From NCBI GenBank assembly GCA_024401115.1, contig JAKSLP010000034.1, positions 1 through 33,218 on the forward strand: DNA of 33,218 nucleotides, written 5' to 3'. This document shows, piece after piece, positions 15,791 through 23,735 of this stretch (positions are counted from its first letter, which is position 1; each line of letters opens with the position of its first letter). The notes below the pieces were generated by a model. The model had not been told where the DNA came from, made no database searches, and saw only the letters and a program-made list of their open reading frames with translations. The translations under genes were made by a program, and so were the position numbers. This stretch comes from Bacteroidaceae bacterium (GTDB lineage: Bacteria > Bacteroidota > Bacteroidia > Bacteroidales > Bacteroidaceae).

Positions 15791-17449
15791 TTATTTCAGT
15801 AATTCCCGGGCGTTGTTCAAGGCTGCTTCGGTCAGTTCCGAGCCGCTTACCATGTGTGCAATTTCTTCCACGCGTTCTTCTTCGCCCAGTTGTTTCATGT
15901 GACTGGTTGTTATCTCGTCGTTATCGTCTTTGTAAACCTTGTAATGCACACTGCCCTTGGCTGCAATCTGGGGCAGGTGAGTGATGCTGATGACCTGACG
16001 TTGGTTGTCGCCCATTTCCTTCATGATCATAGCCATCTTCTCGGCTATCTGTCCCGATACACCGGTATCAATCTCATCAAAGATAATGGTTGGCAATTGA
16101 ACCGAACCGGCTATCAGCGCTTTCAGTGACAGCATTACGCGTGCAATCTCACCACCTGATGCCACTTGAGACAGTTCCTGTGGGGTATTACCCTTGTTGG
16201 CACTGAACAGGAAACGAACTTTGTCCGTACCGGTTGAGGTGGGTTCCTTTAATACGTTCAGTTCTACTACGAACTGTACATTCGGCATGCCTAGTGGGAT
16301 AAGCCGTGCTTTCATTTCCTTTTCGACTATCACAGCACTCTTTTTTCGCTGTTCGGTCAGAACCTTAGCTTTGGCATTCAACTCCTTGCCCAGTTTTAGA
16401 ACCTCAGCCTTCAGTTGTGCGATATGTTCATCGCTGTTGCCGATGCACTCCAATTTAGCTGCCAGTTCATCACGCAGGGTAATCAGTTCCTCTACGCTCT
16501 GCTTGCCGTGTTTCTTCTGCAGCGAATATAAGGTGTCCAAGCGGTCATTGACCAGTTCCAATCGTTGTGGATTGAATTCCACCCGTTCCTCCTCCTGTTC
16601 CAATTCATCGGCAATATCCTTCAATTCGATGTATGTGCTTTCCACACGCTCAGCCCATTCACGGCTCTTGGGATACATGTCAGACAAACTGTTTAATGTC
16701 CCCAATACCATACGCAACTGACCGATGATGCCCTGCTGGTCGTTCTGCAGCAGGCCATTGCATTCAAACAGCGCCTGTTTGATATCCTCGGCATGCGTCA
16801 GCATATCCTGTTCCTCTTCCAGCTCTTCCTGCTCGCCCGGTTCCAGACGAGCCTCGTCCAGTTGCTGGAACTGGAAGTTTAGGTAATCTTCCTCCGCCTG
16901 ATTCTGCTGGGCCGTTTCAATAGCATTCTGCAGTTCCCTTTGCTTCTGGCGGTAATTCTGATATGTCAATAGGTATTCCTTACGCTGCAGTTCGTTGTGA
17001 GCCAGGGTATCCAGTACTTCCAACTGGAAATCCGCCTGATTCAGCAGCAAATTCTTATGTTGTGAGTGTACATCCAGCAACAGTTCGCCCAACTGTTTCA
17101 GGACAGACAATGGGGCGGGAGAGTCGTTGATGAAAGCGCGGCTTTTACCTGAAGCCATCAGTTCACGGCGGATAATGCATTCCTGAACATCGCACTCCTC
17201 GTCAAAGTCTTTAAGAAGGGTGACGGCTGCAGGGTTATCCAAACCGAATGTGGCCTCTACGACACACTTTGTCGCACCCTGCCGGATGACTTTGGAATCA
17301 GCACGCTGCCCCAGCAGCAGTGCGATGGCCCCTAACATGATGCTCTTTCCGGCACCGGTCTCACCGGTAATCACCGAAAACCCGTTGGCAAAACTGATAT
17401 CCAGTTTGTCAATGAGCGTGTAGTTTTGAATGTACAGTTGTTTCAGCAT
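15791..17449 (-). CDS. recN: RecN, DNA double-strand break repair SMC-like ATPase
   Basis: RecN is an SMC-like ATPase that acts early in recombinational repair of double-strand breaks. The 552-residue protein has Walker A GETGAGKS (29-36), the N-terminal head, a central antiparallel coiled-coil (about 155-365, rich in Gln/Glu/Leu), and a C-terminal head with signature ASGGEIARVMLSLKAL and Walker B PTIIFDEIDTGVSG. Full length for the family. It begins 7 bp after the exonuclease gene and is followed by rlmB after 3 bp. Function is secure. Confidence 0.96.
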   Translation of the reverse strand: MLKQLYIQNYTLIDKLDISFANGFSVITGETGAGKSIMLGAIALLLGQRADSKVIRQGATKCVVEATFGLDNPAAVTLLKDFDEECDVQECIIRRELMASGKSRAFINDSPAPLSVLKQLGELLLDVHSQHKNLLLNQADFQLEVLDTLAHNELQRKEYLLTYQNYRQKQRELQNAIETAQQNQAEEDYLNFQFQQLDEARLEPGEQEELEEEQDMLTHAEDIKQALFECNGLLQNDQQGIIGQLRMVLGTLNSLSDMYPKSREWAERVESTYIELKDIADELEQEEERVEFNPQRLELVNDRLDTLYSLQKKHGKQSVEELITLRDELAAKLECIGNSDEHIAQLKAEVLKLGKELNAKAKVLTEQRKKSAVIVEKEMKARLIPLGMPNVQFVVELNVLKEPTSTGTDKVRFLFSANKGNTPQELSQVASGGEIARVMLSLKALIAGSVQLPTIIFDEIDTGVSGQIAEKMAMIMKEMGDNQRQVISITHLPQIAAKGSVHYKVYKDDNDEITTSHMKQLGEEERVEEIAHMVSGSELTEAALNNARELLK

Positions 17450-17456
17450 ACGCAGC

Positions 17457-18263
17457 TTAGCGGTTGTTCAACTCGCTCAGACGCAGGCGTGTGAGTGTCT
17501 GCTTGGTTTCCAAAGGAAAATCACTTTGGAGAATCCATCCAAAATAGCCTGGATCACGGCGCAATACATCGGTTACGCGCACATCCTTGTACTTTCCGAA
17601 AGAGAATACAGGCTCATCCTTGTCGTTCAGTACGATACGTCCGGCTAAATCCACGTTGCGGTTCATGCGTGAGAAATTGGCCAGTTCAGTGATATCGTTC
17701 TTCAACTCCTCCGGATACATATCCAACTGAGCTTTCAAGACCTCATAAGTGGCGATGGTATCGGCAAGTGCAGCATGAGCTTCCACGTGCTTGCCGTCTA
17801 CATCAAAGCCCGCCTCTAGGTCTTTTCCGCAATAGTATTTGAATGCAGCCACCAAGGTGCGTCTTTCCAACTTATGATAGATGTTCTGTACATCCACACA
17901 GCGTGTGTTGGTCAGGTCGATATTATAACCGTTGCGGAGAAACTCCTCCACCAACATGGGAATATCAAATTTGTTACTGTTGAATCCCCCTAAATCGCAA
18001 CCCTTTATGAATGTACCAATCTTAGGCGCCAGTTCCTTAAAGGTTGGGCAATCCTTCACATCTTCATCTGAAATGTGGTGTACGGCTGTAGCCTGCGCAG
18101 GAATAGGGCGACCCGGGTTGACCCGGTATGTCATAGACTCATCGTGACCGTCAGGAAACACTTTAATCAGGCAGATTTCAACAATATTGTCCTTGCTGAC
18201 ATCCACGCCTGTGGTTTCCAGGTCAAAGAAAACGATGGGTTTGGTTAAGTTCAGTTTTGCCAT
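17457..18263 (-). CDS. DEDDh 3'-5' exonuclease (DnaQ/ExoX-like)
   Basis: The 268-residue protein has an RNase T/DnaQ exonuclease domain (about 8-180) with motif I FDLETTG (D14, E16), motif II GFNSNKFD and motif III HAALADT, the DEDDh residues expected for two-metal catalysis. A C-terminal extension contains PVFSFGKYKDVRVTDVLRRDPGYFGWILQSDFP, a 'GK.KG..v..v...dPgYl.Wl' element also seen in ExoX-like exonucleases. It is therefore more likely a free-standing proofreading/repair exonuclease than the polymerase III epsilon subunit itself, though annotation as 'DNA polymerase III subunit epsilon' is common. It lies 6 bp after dnaN and 7 bp before recN, consistent with a replication-repair operon. 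Confidence 0.88.
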   Translation of the reverse strand: MAKLNLTKPIVFFDLETTGVDVSKDNIVEICLIKVFPDGHDESMTYRVNPGRPIPAQATAVHHISDEDVKDCPTFKELAPKIGTFIKGCDLGGFNSNKFDIPMLVEEFLRNGYNIDLTNTRCVDVQNIYHKLERRTLVAAFKYYCGKDLEAGFDVDGKHVEAHAALADTIATYEVLKAQLDMYPEELKNDITELANFSRMNRNVDLAGRIVLNDKDEPVFSFGKYKDVRVTDVLRRDPGYFGWILQSDFPLETKQTLTRLRLSELNNR

Positions 18264-18269
18264 GTGTAA

Positions 18270-19394
18270 TCAGTCCTTAAGAATCATTGGCATCAGCAAC
18301 ATCAGCAGATCCTCATCCTCTTTCTGCTCGTTAGGAATCAGCAGACCAGGGCGGGTAGCGTCAGCCAGTTCGATGGTGATTTCACCACCTGGCAGGTTAT
18401 TCAGCATTTCCAGCAGGAATGAACCTTTGAAACCGATTTCCATCTTATTGCCGTTGTAAGAACAGTTCAGGTGCTCCTCAGCGCTAGTGCTGAAACCAAG
18501 GTCCTGACCGCTCAGGGTAATCTCGTTGTTGTTCAGCTGAACCTTTACCAATGTGTCAGACTCGCTGGCAAATACCAGTACACGGCGCAGTGCCCCCAGC
18601 AGACCCATACGGTCCACGCTCAGGGTATAAGGATTGTTGGTAGGGATTACAGCGTTATATTTAGGGAAACGGCTCTCAATCAGTCGGCAAATCATCTTCA
18701 CACCGTCAATGGTGAAGGTGGCGTTTTTACCGTCGAATGCTACTACCACAGCACCGCTATCCTTGGTGCAGATATTCTTCAGCATTTGTGCAGGCTTGCG
18801 AGGCAGGATGAAACTGGTATTCATGTCCTGAGCCTTGTTGGTGAAATCGCGGAAGCGGACTAACTTATGTCCGTCGGTAGCCACGATGGTCAGGCCGTCG
18901 GTAGTAATGTCGAAGTAGATACCATTCATGGCCGCATGGATGCTGCCAACGCTGCTGGCAAAAAGCGTATAGTCAATAGCCTTCAACAGCTTCTCTGCTG
19001 GTAGAGTCAGTGTAGTAGCCTCACCCATAGCTATTGGCAGAGGAAATGCTTCTGCGTCCTGAGCATACAGGTTGTACTTACCATTCATATAGGTGATTGT
19101 CATCTCCAGTGTTTCGTCATTCACCTCGAATGTCAATGGCTGTTCAGGAATATCCTTCAGCGCCTCCAGAATCTTCTTAGATTTGATAGAGAATCGGCCA
19201 TTGCCTTGATTATCTACCAGTTCCAGAGTACTGATTAGGGTAGTCTCACCGTCGCTGGCTGTCAGGACCAAAAGTCCGTCCTTCACCTCGAACAGGAAAT
19301 TATCGAGAATCACTAGGGAGTTTTTGCTCAGAATCACGCGACCGATAGCCTGCAGATGACTGCTGAGAGTCTTGCTGGAAACAACAAATTTCAT
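18270..19394 (-). CDS. dnaN: DnaN, DNA polymerase III sliding clamp (beta subunit)
   Basis: The beta clamp is a ring-shaped dimer that tethers DNA polymerase and repair proteins to DNA. The 374-residue protein shows the three-domain clamp layout, starting MKFVVSSKTLSSHLQAIGRVI, with typical segments such as 'MNGIYFDITTDGLTIVATDGHKLV' in domain 2 and a C-terminal 'LMLLMPMIL' that replaces the usual 'MPMRL'. Length is normal. It is the first gene of the minus-strand operon and is divergent from the DUF3127 gene across a 138-bp gap with promoter elements on both strands. Confidence 0.96.
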   Translation of the reverse strand: MKFVVSSKTLSSHLQAIGRVILSKNSLVILDNFLFEVKDGLLVLTASDGETTLISTLELVDNQGNGRFSIKSKKILEALKDIPEQPLTFEVNDETLEMTITYMNGKYNLYAQDAEAFPLPIAMGEATTLTLPAEKLLKAIDYTLFASSVGSIHAAMNGIYFDITTDGLTIVATDGHKLVRFRDFTNKAQDMNTSFILPRKPAQMLKNICTKDSGAVVVAFDGKNATFTIDGVKMICRLIESRFPKYNAVIPTNNPYTLSVDRMGLLGALRRVLVFASESDTLVKVQLNNNEITLSGQDLGFSTSAEEHLNCSYNGNKMEIGFKGSFLLEMLNNLPGGEITIELADATRPGLLIPNEQKEDEDLLMLLMPMILKD

Positions 19395-19433
19395 AGTCTT
19401 TTCGTTTGATTTTTGATTATTCTATAATGGGGA

Positions 19434-19449
19434 CAAATTTACAAAATTA
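19434..19449 (-). promoter_or_regulatory. Possible -7 elements for the dnaN operon
   Basis: On the minus strand two adjacent sequences, TAAATTTG (19434-19441) and TAATTTTG (19442-19449), both match TAnnTTTG and lie about 40-55 bp upstream of dnaN. No clear TTTG sits 19-21 bp further upstream, so the assignment rests on the -7 boxes alone. Confidence 0.45.
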
Positions 19450-19504
19450 TCCACACATTGACGAAAAATCCTCTCAATAATTAGACGCATTAAAAGTATT
19501 TTAG

Positions 19505-19512
19505 TACTTTTG
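19505..19512 (+). promoter_or_regulatory. Possible -7 promoter element for the DUF3127 gene
   Basis: TACTTTTG matches TAnnTTTG and ends 20 bp before the ATG at 19533, implying a leader of about 12 nt. A TTA at 19481-19483 is 21 bp upstream, a weak match to the -33 TTG. Confidence 0.5.
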
Positions 19513-19532
19513 CGCTGATTTAAACGAACGAT

Positions 19533-19910
19533 ATGGAACTAAGTGGAAAAATTATCGCCGTACTCGAAAAGCGAGTAGGTGTAGCAAAAGCAACGGGAAA
19601 TCCATGGGCTGTTCAGTCATATGTATTGGAAACTCATGACCAGTATCCCCGTAAGATGTGTTTTGATGTATTTGGTGAGGACAAGATCACTCAGTTTGCT
19701 ATTCAGGCAGGTGAAGAGGTGACTGTATCCTTTGATATAGATGCACGTGAATACCAAGGCCGTTGGTACAACTCTATCCGTGCATGGAAGGTAGACCGTG
19801 TACAGCCTGAACCTCAGGTTGCTGCACCAATACCGCCAGAGGTACCATTCCCTGCAAGTGATCCATTTGCACAAGGTGGCGGTGGGAGCACCGATGATCT
19901 TCCTTTTTAA
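19533..19910 (+). CDS. DUF3127 family protein with SSB-like C-terminal tip
   Basis: The 125-residue protein has a compact N-terminal domain (about 1-92: ELSGKIIAVLEKR, KMCFDVFGEDKI, EVTVSFDIDAREYQGRWYNSIRAWKVDRV) typical of DUF3127, whose strand pattern suggests an OB-like fold (inference). A Pro/Ala/Gly-rich linker follows (about 93-120), ending exactly in DDLPF. The same order, OB domain, disordered linker and acidic DDxPF tip, defines bacterial SSB, where the tip recruits RecO, RecG, PriA, ExoI and others. No experimental function is known to me. It is divergent from the dnaN operon and ends at a strong bidirectional terminator. Confidence 0.87.
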   Translation: MELSGKIIAVLEKRVGVAKATGNPWAVQSYVLETHDQYPRKMCFDVFGEDKITQFAIQAGEEVTVSFDIDAREYQGRWYNSIRAWKVDRVQPEPQVAAPIPPEVPFPASDPFAQGGGGSTDDLPF

Positions 19911-19912
19911 TG

Positions 19913-19953
19913 TAAAATAAAAAAGCAGTGCTTTACGGCACTGCTTTTTTGCT
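19913..19953. terminator. Bidirectional intrinsic terminator
   Basis: The stem AAAAGCAGTGC (19921-19931) and GCACTGCTTTT (19938-19948) encloses the loop TTTACG. An A-tract precedes it and a T-tract follows, so it can terminate the plus-strand DUF3127 gene and the minus-strand yidC gene, which ends at 19955. Confidence 0.9.
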
Positions 19954-19954
19954 C

Positions 19955-21841
19955 TTATTTCTTATTCTGTTGTTCTCTCTGCTGGCGCTGCAGTTCTTCC
20001 TGCATCTCCATCATTTTCTGCAGACGGTCTTGGAATCCGCCTCTCTTTGCCAGCTTTGGATTAGCTTTACGCTCTGCACGGCGTTTCTCCAACTTTGCCA
20101 ATAGAGCTGCATCATCAGTTCTCCACTTCATTACCTGCATCATCAGCACGCTTACCAGACCGCTGACAAAATAGTACCAGCACAGACCGCTACTGTAGTC
20201 GTTGAAGATAAAGAAGAACATTACCGGCATGATGTACATCATCCACTTCATGCTCTGCATCTGAGGGTTGCTTCCGTTATCCTGCTGATTCATGTTGATG
20301 ACAGAAGAAATAATGTTGGTTGCACAGAACAGGATACAGAACAGGCTCAAGTGGTCGCCGATACCCCAGATGTTGAAGCCCCAGCTCAACAGATCATCAT
20401 AGGTACTCAGGTCGTCTGCCCACAGGAAACTCTGCTGGCGCAACTCGATTGCATTTGGTACGAAGTTGAACAGCGCGATCCATACAGGCATCTGAATCAG
20501 CATTGGCAGACAGCCGCCCATTGGACTAACACCATATTCATTGTAAATCTGCATCATCTCCTGCTGCTTGCGCATAGCGTCTTCCTGATTAGGATACTTG
20601 GCGTTGAGCGCCTCCATCTTAGGCTTCAGTGCACGCATCTTGGCTGAAGACATAAAGCTCTTGTGACGCAGGGGATATACTATGGCATTCATGATCAAGG
20701 TCATGATCATCAGTACAATACCCATGTTCAGACCCCAGCCCTTCAGCCAATCGAAGATGTACAATGTTACGAAACGGTTAATCCAGCGGAACAGAGGCCA
20801 ACCCAGATCAACCAACTCTTCCAATTCCAGGTTCTTGCCGCTGATGCTCAGTTTATTATGAGCCTGAAGGGTTTGGAAATGGTTTGGACCGAAATAGAAC
20901 TGCAGGTTGGTAGCCTGCTTACCTGTAGGATCGAAGGCTGTAGTAGCCTGTGCATCGTACTCCTTTAGGAATCCGGTGCCCTTATCCATCATGTTACTAC
21001 TCAGTTTAGCGTCGTTGAAATTCTGGTCAGCAATGAAAGCGCAGCTGAAGAACTGGTTCTTGAATGCTACCCAATCCAGAGGCTCATCCAGTGTCTTCTG
21101 CTTGTTGCTGTTCTGGCTCAGGTAGTCAGTGTCACCGTCGCTCTCCTGATAGGTCAGGGTAGAGTAGCGGTTCTCGAACGTATAACCCTTTTCCAACTGC
21201 TTAGCCTTTTCGTGCATGCTCATGGTCAGCACGTTGTTGGTCGGATTGAAATAGTTAGCCACACCTTCAGCCTGAATGCTCAAGTTCAGCATGTAGCTGT
21301 TTGGAACCAGGGTATAAGCAAAGTCAATGTGACCGGTACCCATAGCCAAACGCATGGTTACGGTGCTGTCGGTAACATTGATAGGCTCCATCAACATGTC
21401 GCTAGCGATGACATTGCTCTGCTTGCCGGCAATGGCAAAATCCATATAGTCAGCTTCGCCGTCGAACAGCGAAATAGGAGTGACGCGGTCCTGATTAGTG
21501 TAGTTCTTCAGAGTAGCCTGCTTAATGACTGCACCCTTGGTGTTCAGGTCGTATTTTACCAGTTCATTCTCCAGACTGATGGTCTGCTCCTGCAGGTTTT
21601 TACCGGTGAAGAACAGACTGCTACTGTCAGTCAGCAATGTTTCCAGTTGTGCGGCCTTTTTGGCCTCGGCAGCAGCCTTTGCTGCCTCTTTCTCCTGCTC
21701 CTGCTTTTCGTAGCTTACCTGAGCAATGGAGTCTTGTCTTTGTCTTTCACGGAGTTCTTCCTGACTAGGCTGGGTGTAATAGCTGAATGCTACCAGTACC
21801 AAACCCATCAGTGTGAATCCGATAAGGCTGTTTTTATCCAT
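19955..21841 (-). CDS. yidC: YidC, membrane protein insertase
   Basis: YidC inserts membrane proteins alone or together with SecYEG and helps them fold. The 628-residue protein is the Gram-negative long form: an N-terminal TM helix (about 5-21), a coiled, Ala/Lys/Glu-rich stretch (about 25-70), a large periplasmic beta domain (about 75-350), and the conserved YidC/Oxa1 core of five TM helices (about 355-575) including MGGCLPMLIQMPVWIALF. A basic tail (KRRAERKANPKLAKRGG) follows, which in other YidC proteins contacts the ribosome. It stands alone on its strand, with its own upstream -7 element. Confidence 0.96.
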   Translation of the reverse strand: MDKNSLIGFTLMGLVLVAFSYYTQPSQEELRERQRQDSIAQVSYEKQEQEKEAAKAAAEAKKAAQLETLLTDSSSLFFTGKNLQEQTISLENELVKYDLNTKGAVIKQATLKNYTNQDRVTPISLFDGEADYMDFAIAGKQSNVIASDMLMEPINVTDSTVTMRLAMGTGHIDFAYTLVPNSYMLNLSIQAEGVANYFNPTNNVLTMSMHEKAKQLEKGYTFENRYSTLTYQESDGDTDYLSQNSNKQKTLDEPLDWVAFKNQFFSCAFIADQNFNDAKLSSNMMDKGTGFLKEYDAQATTAFDPTGKQATNLQFYFGPNHFQTLQAHNKLSISGKNLELEELVDLGWPLFRWINRFVTLYIFDWLKGWGLNMGIVLMIMTLIMNAIVYPLRHKSFMSSAKMRALKPKMEALNAKYPNQEDAMRKQQEMMQIYNEYGVSPMGGCLPMLIQMPVWIALFNFVPNAIELRQQSFLWADDLSTYDDLLSWGFNIWGIGDHLSLFCILFCATNIISSVINMNQQDNGSNPQMQSMKWMMYIMPVMFFFIFNDYSSGLCWYYFVSGLVSVLMMQVMKWRTDDAALLAKLEKRRAERKANPKLAKRGGFQDRLQKMMEMQEELQRQQREQQNKK

Positions 21842-21896
21842 ATCTATCTTCTTTAATTTATATTCCTTAATTTATGAAAATCTACATTCAAGGGCG

Positions 21897-21904
21897 CAAA
21901 ATTA
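21897..21904 (-). promoter_or_regulatory. Possible -7 promoter element for yidC
   Basis: TAATTTTG on the minus strand matches TAnnTTTG and lies about 55 bp upstream of the yidC ATG. No good -33 partner is visible at 19-21 bp. The 163-bp gap 21842-22004 holds this element and the divergent one at 21970; nothing else stands out. Confidence 0.45.
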
Positions 21905-21969
21905 CGGAAAATACTTGAATTGCCGAAGAGTAAAAACAAAAAATAGTTCACTGTTTTAAAAAAAACACC

Positions 21970-21977
21970 TATCTTTG
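21970..21977 (+). promoter_or_regulatory. -7 promoter element for the DUF3078 gene
   Basis: TATCTTTG matches the consensus and ends 27 bp before the ATG at 22005. A TTC at 21947-21949, 20 bp upstream, is a one-mismatch -33 element. Confidence 0.62.
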
Positions 21978-22004
21978 CGGCAGTCATTCCAAAAATAGAA
22001 TATA

Positions 22005-23255
22005 ATGAAGAAACTAAGCATTGTTCTTTTCTGCGGACTTGTCATGAGTTCATTCTCGGCTCTGGCCCAGACCTCATCCAGCGCTTTCAGCGCTATCGGT
22101 GCGCAGTATCAGGATTCTCTCAGCAGCATTATGCAGCGTTACAGCCAGCCTAAGGCTTATGGAGCTGACGTGGATCCTTTTCTTTATCAGATGATGAGTG
22201 GTGATACCTATTACAGTAATGCATTGCATGAGGCATTCACCATCGATGCAGACTCAACTGAACAGACCGCAGTCAATCAGACTTTAATGGCGGCTTATGT
22301 GACTAATCCCGGACGTTACAGCCAGACCGATGCTGTGATTGACGCGGCTACAGCAAGTACAGTAGCCACCCGCGAGAAGAAGGTGGAGCAACCCAGCATA
22401 AAGGTGGCTGAGATGGCCAAGGTGGAGGCTCCTAAGGCTGATTTCGGTTCTGTAGATCCTATTGCCGAGAAGCCTAAGTTTTGGAAATACAACGCCAATG
22501 TATATTTCCAATTCTCACAAAGCTACGTTTCAGCCGACTGGTATAAGGGAGGTGAAAGTAGTAATACCATGCTGACCGGTATGACCCTAGAGGCTAATTA
22601 CAATGATCAAGACAAAATCTTGTGGGAAAACAAGGCAGAAATTAAGGTTGGCTTCATTTCCTCAAAGGCCGACTCTCTGCACAAGTTCAAGACCAACAAT
22701 GACTTGTTCCGTCTTACCAGCAAGTTCGGTTATAAGGCAACCAAGAACTGGTACTATACCGCACTGGCTACCATGGACAACCAGTTCTTCCCTGGCTATA
22801 AGACCAATGATACCCGCATCTACTCTAGTTTCCTGTCACCTTTAAAGTTCAATGCCTCTATCGGTATGGATTTCAAGAAGAGCAAGGAGAAATCATACAA
22901 TGTGTCTTTGGCTCTGCTGCCATTCTCTATGAACTATGTCTATGTAGACAAGACCGAGGTCTTGGAGAACAGTTATCCGGGTTTTGAAGGTAAACATTCC
23001 GATCTCAAGCTCGGTTCCCGTATCCAGATGGATCATGAATTGTATTTCGCTAAGAACATCAAATGGACCAGCATGTTCTACATGTTTACCTCATATCACA
23101 ATGTGGAGAGTATGTGGGAAAACACCTTGGACTTTGCTGTTAATAAATTCCTGTCTGCCAAGATATTCCTGAATGCCCGCTATGATGATGCTAATACATT
23201 CAGCCACATTCAGTTGAACGAGTCTTTGAGCTTTGGTGTCAGCTATACTTTGTAA
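22005..23255 (+). CDS. DUF3078 family protein, probable outer-membrane beta-barrel
   Basis: The 416-residue protein has a signal peptide (1-22, SALA-Q), a variable N-terminal region (about 23-160) and a beta-strand-rich C-terminal part (about 165-416). Alternating aromatic-polar strands (e.g. FWKYNANVYFQFSQSYVSADWYKGG, NKAEIKVGFISSK, LSFGVSYTL at the extreme C-terminus) suggest an outer-membrane barrel. The segment 'ANVYFQFSQSYVSADWYKGGESSNTML' is characteristic of DUF3078. Function is unknown. It lies 3 bp before the DUF1573 gene, and the two probably share the promoter at 21970. Confidence 0.85.
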   Translation: MKKLSIVLFCGLVMSSFSALAQTSSSAFSAIGAQYQDSLSSIMQRYSQPKAYGADVDPFLYQMMSGDTYYSNALHEAFTIDADSTEQTAVNQTLMAAYVTNPGRYSQTDAVIDAATASTVATREKKVEQPSIKVAEMAKVEAPKADFGSVDPIAEKPKFWKYNANVYFQFSQSYVSADWYKGGESSNTMLTGMTLEANYNDQDKILWENKAEIKVGFISSKADSLHKFKTNNDLFRLTSKFGYKATKNWYYTALATMDNQFFPGYKTNDTRIYSSFLSPLKFNASIGMDFKKSKEKSYNVSLALLPFSMNYVYVDKTEVLENSYPGFEGKHSDLKLGSRIQMDHELYFAKNIKWTSMFYMFTSYHNVESMWENTLDFAVNKFLSAKIFLNARYDDANTFSHIQLNESLSFGVSYTL

Positions 23256-23258
23256 GTC

Positions 23259-23696
23259 ATGAAAAAGTTAGCCGTATTAATGCTGGGTTTGTGCCTTACC
23301 TTGGGTGTCAGTGCACAAACACAGGCTCAGGCCCAAAAGCAGGATCAGACCGAGAAGAAGGCACCTGCTGTAAAAAAGGCTGAGATAAAGTTTGATCAGA
23401 CCATGTATGACTTTGGACGTTTTCCAGAGTCTTCGCCTGTGCAGACCTGTAAGTTCTATTTCACCAATACGGGTAATGACCTGTTGGTGATTCATCAGGC
23501 TGTAGCCAGTTGCGGATGCACTGTTCCCAAGTATTCCAAGGAACCTATCCGTCCGGGTGAGCGCGGCAGTATTACCGTAACCTATGATGGCAGGGGTAAG
23601 GTGCTGGGCACCTTCCGCAAGTCGATAACCTTGCGAACCAATGCCAAGACAGAGATGGTTAGAATATACATCCAAGGAGAGATGGAAGAGAAATAA
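23259..23696 (+). CDS. DUF1573 family secreted protein
   Basis: The 145-residue protein has a signal peptide (1-19, GVSA-Q), a Gln/Lys-rich spacer (about 20-43) and a DUF1573 domain (about 46-145). The domain includes FDQTMYDFGRFPESSPVQTCKFYFTNTGNDLLVI, followed by ASCGCTVPKYSKEPIRPGERGSITVTYD. The CGCT motif and the immunoglobulin-like (ASH/MSP-type) strand pattern are typical of these periplasmic Bacteroidetes proteins; no activity is established. It follows the DUF3078 gene after 3 bp and ends just before a terminator. Confidence 0.88.
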   Translation: MKKLAVLMLGLCLTLGVSAQTQAQAQKQDQTEKKAPAVKKAEIKFDQTMYDFGRFPESSPVQTCKFYFTNTGNDLLVIHQAVASCGCTVPKYSKEPIRPGERGSITVTYDGRGKVLGTFRKSITLRTNAKTEMVRIYIQGEMEEK

Positions 23697-23735
23697 AAAA
23701 AAGAAGCGTCACGAATGTGGCGCTTCTTTTTTATT
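23694..23735. terminator. Bidirectional intrinsic terminator
   Basis: The stem GAAGCGTCAC (23703-23712) and GTGGCGCTTC (23717-23726) has one G-U wobble and the loop GAAT. It is flanked by A and T tracts on the two sides. It serves the DUF1573 gene and the convergent YihY gene, whose stop codon (23731-23733) lies inside the T tract. Confidence 0.88.
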
